44,393 nucleotides of DNA, from the NCBI GenBank assembly GCA_016209605.1, contig JACQVS010000031.1, positions 1-44,393 of the forward strand. The letters run 5' to 3'. This document shows, in pieces, positions 40,714 through 44,393 of the stretch. Position numbers and translations under genes: made by a program. The stretch's first letter is position 1, and every line of letters begins with the position of its first letter. The stretch comes from Planctomycetota bacterium. GTDB taxonomy: Bacteria; Planctomycetota; UBA8108; JACQVS01. Below the pieces are notes generated by a model. The model ran no database searches. It saw nothing but the letters and a program-made list of their open reading frames with translations, and was not told the DNA's origin.

Positions 40714-42063
40714 ATGAAGCGATTTCCATTTCTCTTCTCGATTTCCCTCGTACCTAGAGCGTCTCACAAAATGCCTTCAGGGCGCCTTGCGGCGGCGGCT
40801 GCGGGCACCGGCCGCAGGCTGGTCGTGCTGTGTCGCTCGGCCTCGGCGATACTCCGTCCCGTATCGCCTCCGGCCTCGCTCCCGGGCACCGGCCCGCGTA
40901 GCGGGTTGGTCGCCGGCCGCCGGCGCTCGCAATTCGCCTCCAAATTCATTTTGTTCGGCGCTCTTATGGGTTTTTCGACAGCCCGGATTTCAACTTCACC
41001 AGCAGCCGAGGAAGCCACCAGCATGACCATCAAAAAAGACGCTTTTGGAAAAACCGGTGACGGCACCGCCGTCGATCTTTACACCTTGACCAACGCCCGC
41101 GGCCTCACCGCCCGGGTCATGACCTACGGGGCCCTCCTGGTCTCTCTCGAGGCGCCGGACCGACAGGGGAAGCTGAAGAACGTCGTCCTCGGCTTCGACG
41201 ACTTGAAGGGCTACCTCGCCGGCCACCCGTACTTCGGCTGCACCGTCGGCCGCTTTTGCAACCGGATCGCCAAGGGGAAGTTCACCTTGAACGGCGTCGA
41301 GTACAAGCTCGCCGTCAACAACGGCCCCAACCACCTGCACGGCGGCAACATCGGCCTCGACAAGAAGGTCTGGAAAGCGGTGGCGGCCGAGTCGGCCGAG
41401 GGGCCGAGCGTCAAGTTCACTTGCTTGAGCCCCGATGGCGAGGAAGGCTACCCGGGGAACCTCCATGTCGAGGTGGTTTACACCTTGACCCAGAAAGATG
41501 AGCTGCGCCTCGATTACACCGCCAGGACGGACAAGGCCACCCCGGTCAACCTCACCAATCACAGTTACTTCAACCTCGCCGGCGCCGGCTCGGGGAGCAT
41601 CCTGGGCCACGAGCTGATGATCAACGCCGACCGCTACCTGCCGGTCGACGACACCTTGATCCCGACCGGTGAGTTGAAGGAAGTCCAGGGGACGCCCATG
41701 GACTTCACGAGGCCGTTCACCATCGGCGGCGCCCGCCTGGACCAGGTGCAAGGCGGCTACGACCACTGTTACGCCCTCAAGAAATCCGGCGGCGAGCTGT
41801 CGCTTTGCGCCCGGGCCCGCGAGCCGAAGAGCGGCCGCGTCCTGGAAATCTCCACCACCGAGCCGGGCGTGCAGCTCTACACCGGCAACTTCCTCGACGG
41901 CGTGAATGGCGCCGGCGGCGCGGTGTACCGGAAGCACGACGGCTTCTGCCTCGAAACCCAGCACTTCCCCGACTCGGTCAACCGGCCCGGCTTCCCATCG
42001 ACCATCTTGGAGCCGGGGAGAACGTTCAAATCGACCACGGTGTACAGGTTTTATACGAAATGA
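40714..42063 (+). CDS. galM: aldose 1-epimerase (mutarotase) with a repeat insertion in its N-terminal region
   Basis: The catalytic domain (from ~residue 104) converts alpha and beta sugar anomers. It has 'NNGPNHLHGGNIGLDKK', the catalytic His in 'VNLTNHSYFNLAGAG' and the catalytic Glu in 'STTEPGVQLYTGNFLDG'. From the ATG at 40714 (AAGGGA upstream) the protein would be 449 residues, ~100 longer than usual. The excess is a hydrophobic start MKRFPFLFSISL, a Ser/Arg/Pro-rich insert encoded by a hairpin repeat (40757-40931), then a second hydrophobic piece 'KFILFGALMGFSTA'. Before insertion it was probably a normal signal peptide. A second start at ATG 41023, behind GAGGAA, would give a 346-residue cytoplasmic form. 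Confidence 0.85.
   Translation: MKRFPFLFSISLVPRASHKMPSGRLAAAAAGTGRRLVVLCRSASAILRPVSPPASLPGTGPRSGLVAGRRRSQFASKFILFGALMGFSTARISTSPAAEEATSMTIKKDAFGKTGDGTAVDLYTLTNARGLTARVMTYGALLVSLEAPDRQGKLKNVVLGFDDLKGYLAGHPYFGCTVGRFCNRIAKGKFTLNGVEYKLAVNNGPNHLHGGNIGLDKKVWKAVAAESAEGPSVKFTCLSPDGEEGYPGNLHVEVVYTLTQKDELRLDYTARTDKATPVNLTNHSYFNLAGAGSGSILGHELMINADRYLPVDDTLIPTGELKEVQGTPMDFTRPFTIGGARLDQVQGGYDHCYALKKSGGELSLCARAREPKSGRVLEISTTEPGVQLYTGNFLDGVNGAGGAVYRKHDGFCLETQHFPDSVNRPGFPSTILEPGRTFKSTTVYRFYTK
40757..40931. repeat. hairpin repeat inserted in frame in galM
   Basis: It holds three hairpins: ACCGGCC-GCA-GGCTGGT (40807-40823), GGCGATAC-TCCGTCCC-GTATCGCC (40845-40868) and ACCGGCCCGC-GTA-GCGGGTTGGT (40888-40910). 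The middle one, with its flanks, recurs in reverse orientation at the right edge of the window, and the other two match a hairpin at 27725-27748. The ends are approximate. Confidence 0.8.
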
Positions 42064-42086
42064 TGAAGGATTTTCCAGGTGCATCC

Positions 42087-43739
42087 ATGAAAGGGATCTT
42101 CATTGTCATGTCACTGATCTGCGGCAGTTCCATCCTCCTGGCCGAGGGCCCCTCCACCGTGCGGGGGCGGTCCATGGTGATCGCCCGGCGCGGGGTGGTG
42201 GCGACCAGCCAGCCGCTGGCCGTCCAGGCCGGGATCGACATGCTCAAGGCCGGCGGCAACGCCTTCGATGCGGCGGTGGCGGCGGCGGCGGTGCTCAACG
42301 TCGTCGAGCCGATGTCGACCGGAGTCGGCGGCGACGTGTTCGCCATTGCCTGGGTGGCCAGGGAGAAGAAGCTGGTGGGGCTGAACGGCAGCGGCCGCTC
42401 CTCGCGCCACGCCACCCTTGAGAAGTTCCGCGCCAAGGGCTACGCGCAGGTGCCGCTCTTCGGACCGGACTCGGTCACCGTCCCCGGCGCCTTTCACGGC
42501 TGGGCGTCCCTGATCGAAAAGTACGGCAAGCTGCCCCTCGCGAAAACGCTCGCGCCGGCCATCCACTACGCCCGCGAGGGATTTCCGGTGAGCGAGATCA
42601 TCGCCGGCAACTGGCGGGGGGCGGAGGCCCTTAAGGGCGACCCCGATTTCGCGTCCACCTACCTGATCCAGGAGGGGGAGCGGTACCGGACTCCTCGGGT
42701 GGGGGAAGTCTTCCGCGAGCCCCACCTCGCCCGGACCTTCGAGATCCTCGCCGAGAAGGGGATCGAGGCCTTTTACCGCGGCGAGATCGCCGCCCGGATC
42801 GCCGCCTGCCTCGAGCGGCGCGGCAGCCTGATCGATGCCGAGGACCTGGCCCGGCACGCCTCGACCTGGGTCGAGCCCATCAGCACGACCTTTCACGGCT
42901 ACCAGGTCTTCGAGCTGCCGCCGAACGGCCAGGGGCTCGCCGTCCTCGAGATGCTCAACCTCCTCGAGGGCTATGACCTGAAAAGCCTCGGCCACAACTC
43001 CGCCGCCTACCTGCACCTCTTCCTTGAGGCCAAGAAGTTCGCCTGGGCCGACCGCGACCGCTTCATCGCCGATCCGACTTTCGGCCAGCTCCCCGTGGAG
43101 AGGCTGCTCTCGAAGGAATATGCCGCCAGGGTGCGGGCCAAGATCGACCCGCGGCACGCTTCGGTGCGGCCGAGGTCGGTTCTCGAGGCGGGGTCGGACA
43201 CGGTGTATCTCGCCGCCGCCGACGGCGAGGGGAACATGGTCTCCTTCATCAACAGCCTGTTTCACGGTTTCGGCTCGCGCCTCGTGGTGCCGGAAACCGG
43301 CATCTGCCTCCAGAACCGCGGGGCGCTCTATTCGCTCGACCCGAACCATCTCAACCGCCTCGAGCCCTCGAAGCGGCCGTTCCACACCATCATCCCCGGC
43401 TTTGTCCTCAAGAACGGCAAGCCCTACATGGCCTTCGGCGTCATGGGCGGCGATTTCCAGCCGCAGGGGCACGTGCAGGTGCTCCTCAACCACATCGTCT
43501 TCGGCATGAATCCCCAGGCCATGGGCGAGCAGCCGCGGGCCGCGGAAGATGGCGGCAGGGTGGCGCTCGAGGAGGGGATCGGCGCCGAGGCGCGCCGGCA
43601 GCTCGAAGCTTTGGGGCACCAGGTGACCGCGGCGGGCGGCTTCCACGGCGGCTACCAGGCGATCCTCATCGACACCGAAACCGGCGTCTACCACGCCGGC
43701 AGCGATCCCCGCAAGGACGGCTGCGCCGCGGGATTCTGA
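42087..43739 (+). CDS. ggt: gamma-glutamyltransferase
   Basis: A 550-residue secreted Ntn-hydrolase precursor. The signal peptide is MKGIFIVMSLICGSSILLA. The large-subunit part has 'GGNAFDAAVAAAAVLNVVE', 'STGVGGDVFAIAW' and 'VTVPGAFHGWASLIEKYGK'. The nucleophile Thr that becomes the new N terminus after self-cleavage is in 'LEAGSDTVYLAAADGEGN'; then 'NSLFHGFGSRLVVPETG' and 'AFGVMGGDFQPQGHVQVL'. It cleaves or transfers gamma-glutamyl groups, for example from glutathione. I chose the ATG at 42087 (AGGTG upstream); ATGs at 42060/42063 overlap the galM stop. It probably shares a transcript with galM. Confidence 0.9.
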   Translation: MKGIFIVMSLICGSSILLAEGPSTVRGRSMVIARRGVVATSQPLAVQAGIDMLKAGGNAFDAAVAAAAVLNVVEPMSTGVGGDVFAIAWVAREKKLVGLNGSGRSSRHATLEKFRAKGYAQVPLFGPDSVTVPGAFHGWASLIEKYGKLPLAKTLAPAIHYAREGFPVSEIIAGNWRGAEALKGDPDFASTYLIQEGERYRTPRVGEVFREPHLARTFEILAEKGIEAFYRGEIAARIAACLERRGSLIDAEDLARHASTWVEPISTTFHGYQVFELPPNGQGLAVLEMLNLLEGYDLKSLGHNSAAYLHLFLEAKKFAWADRDRFIADPTFGQLPVERLLSKEYAARVRAKIDPRHASVRPRSVLEAGSDTVYLAAADGEGNMVSFINSLFHGFGSRLVVPETGICLQNRGALYSLDPNHLNRLEPSKRPFHTIIPGFVLKNGKPYMAFGVMGGDFQPQGHVQVLLNHIVFGMNPQAMGEQPRAAEDGGRVALEEGIGAEARRQLEALGHQVTAAGGFHGGYQAILIDTETGVYHAGSDPRKDGCAAGF

Positions 43740-43760
43740 TTTGAAACCAGGTTCACGCCC

Positions 43761-44174
43761 GTGAAGAAAAAAAGAAAACTCTTATCCATCACAATGGCCG
43801 TGGCCTTGGCGCTGGTAGTTTGGCTCTCCTTCAACCCGCCCGGGCGCTTTGGCTGGTGCTTTTACGCCTGGACGAGCTACAATGCCTTTCCCCGGCCGGT
43901 CTTCGATCTGCAAGTGCGTTCCGATGGGGCCTTGCGGACGGTGGAGAAGACCCACGAGCTGTCGCTCGAGCGGATTCGATGGCTCCTCGATCCCGCGCCG
44001 GAGGTCCTCATCGTCTCGATCGGCTGGGACGGGGTGGTTCGGCCGGGCCCGGAGATCGCCGCCTGGAAGGGGTGCGAGGTCCGCATCTTGAAAAACCGTG
44101 ACGCCATCCAGCATTTTAACGATCTCAAGCGGGCCGGCCGCAAGGTGGCGATCCATTACCATTCCACCTGCTGA
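43761..44174 (+). CDS. membrane-anchored Mth938/DUF498-like domain protein
   Basis: A 137-residue protein starting at GTG 43761. Residues ~5-24 form a single membrane anchor (LLSITMAVALALVVWLSF). The C-terminal part has 'EVLIVSIGWDGVVRPGPEI' and 'IQHFNDLKRAGRKVAIHYH' ending in STC, which matches the fold of Mth938/NDUFAF3 (DUF498) proteins; its end 'FN.L...G..VA..[IF]H.TC' is characteristic. The molecular function of the family in bacteria is unknown. It lies 21 bases after ggt and before a terminator, so it is the last gene of that run. Short, but the match is good. Confidence 0.6.
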   Translation: MKKKRKLLSITMAVALALVVWLSFNPPGRFGWCFYAWTSYNAFPRPVFDLQVRSDGALRTVEKTHELSLERIRWLLDPAPEVLIVSIGWDGVVRPGPEIAAWKGCEVRILKNRDAIQHFNDLKRAGRKVAIHYHSTC

Positions 44175-44202
44175 GGAGGGACAGAAGAATTACGAGATGG
44201 AG

Positions 44203-44224
44203 TGAATGACTATCATTCATTTTT
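44203..44224 (+). terminator. rho-independent terminator after the galM-ggt run
   Basis: TGAATGA (44203-44209), loop CTA, TCATTCA (44213-44219), then five T's. The stem has 7 bp and few G-C pairs, so it is moderate in strength. It lies 28 bases after the last stop. Confidence 0.6.
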
Positions 44225-44325
44225 GCAATTCCGGCATCGCCGTCTTGATACCTTAACCTCATCGCCGCTAAGTGCTCGCTTTCGCAAATGAGAGTAAGGT
44301 TAGAGCGAGAGATTTTGACTACCTG

Positions 44326-44393
44326 CAAGGCGCGAGGCCAGAAGCGATACGGGACGGAGTATCGCTGAGGCCGAGCAACGCCGCAGGGAGGCA
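44326..44393. repeat. hairpin repeat at the right edge (reverse of the galM element, cut by the window end)
   Basis: AGCGATAC (44343-44350), GGGACGGA, GTATCGCT (44359-44366), flanked by GCGAGGCC and GAGGCCGAGC: the reverse complement of 40835-40880 in galM. The loop is identical and the outermost base pair of the stem is A-T here and G-C there. It lacks the 'GGGCACC' hairpin that follows in galM, so that one may be a separate addition. Confidence 0.8.

Overview
This is a GC-rich bacterial chromosomal window with no rRNA, tRNA or CRISPR that I can see. Three things point to a large-genome, sediment- or soil-type bacterium of the Planctomycetota / Acidobacteriota kind. Dockerin-like modules ending in an 'FLFLGG.PP' pattern occur three times. 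There is a secreted HEAT-repeat protein with a terminal W..WW signature, and a CotH/lamin-tail giant protein. The phylum is an inference from style of proteins; no marker gene in the window settles it.

Layout. 1-3.4 kb: start of a GH2-like glycosidase and a sodium/sugar symporter (minus strand), divergent from a secreted DUF5010/GH99-like protein. 3.4-7.5 kb: a diheme cytochrome c with an N-terminal dockerin-like module, a NYN-nuclease/cold-shock fusion behind a perfect 17-bp inverted repeat, a cysteine desulfurase/selenocysteine-lyase-type enzyme and a HAD hydrolase. 7.9-12.5 kb: a compact hom-thrC-thrB-lysC operon that takes aspartate towards threonine; lysC carries a well-placed internal ribosome binding site for a separate regulatory subunit. 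12.5-16 kb: a Tat-exported enolase-superfamily dehydratase coupled to a glycosidase-like gene broken by one in-frame TAG. 16-16.8 kb: a graveyard of gene fragments. 17-17.6 kb: an AT-rich MazEF-like toxin-antitoxin pair. 17.6-22.5 kb: a cysteine-cluster protein, a dicarboxylate/amino-acid symporter, CstA, and a small nucleotidyltransferase pair.

22.5-28.2 kb holds a three-gene mutagenic-repair cassette on the minus strand: a DUF6504-like protein, a catalytically complete Y-family polymerase, and a DnaE-type polymerase with a degenerate PHP domain. A sigma70-type promoter whose 17-bp spacer is a LexA/SOS box, followed by a second SOS box, lies 660 bp upstream. The gap is filled by C/G-rich palindromic repeats. 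One repeat of the same family sits in frame inside the polymerase gene. Another copy is split by a ~156-bp element flanked by CCTTC direct repeats. A related hairpin element is inserted in frame in the signal-peptide region of galM and recurs at the right edge of the window.

28.2-38.6 kb: a DUF3810 metallopeptidase-like membrane protein with a cupin, divergent from a 2,891-residue secreted CotH protein with lamin-tail, beta-helix, FN3, IPT and dockerin-like modules. 38.6-44.2 kb: the HEAT-repeat protein, an M50 site-2-type protease, and a galM / gamma-glutamyltransferase / Mth938-domain gene run.

The most unusual content is the family of hairpin repeats (in-frame insertions, nested insertion with a target duplication, stems that change in compensating ways) and its position between an SOS promoter and the polymerases it appears to control.
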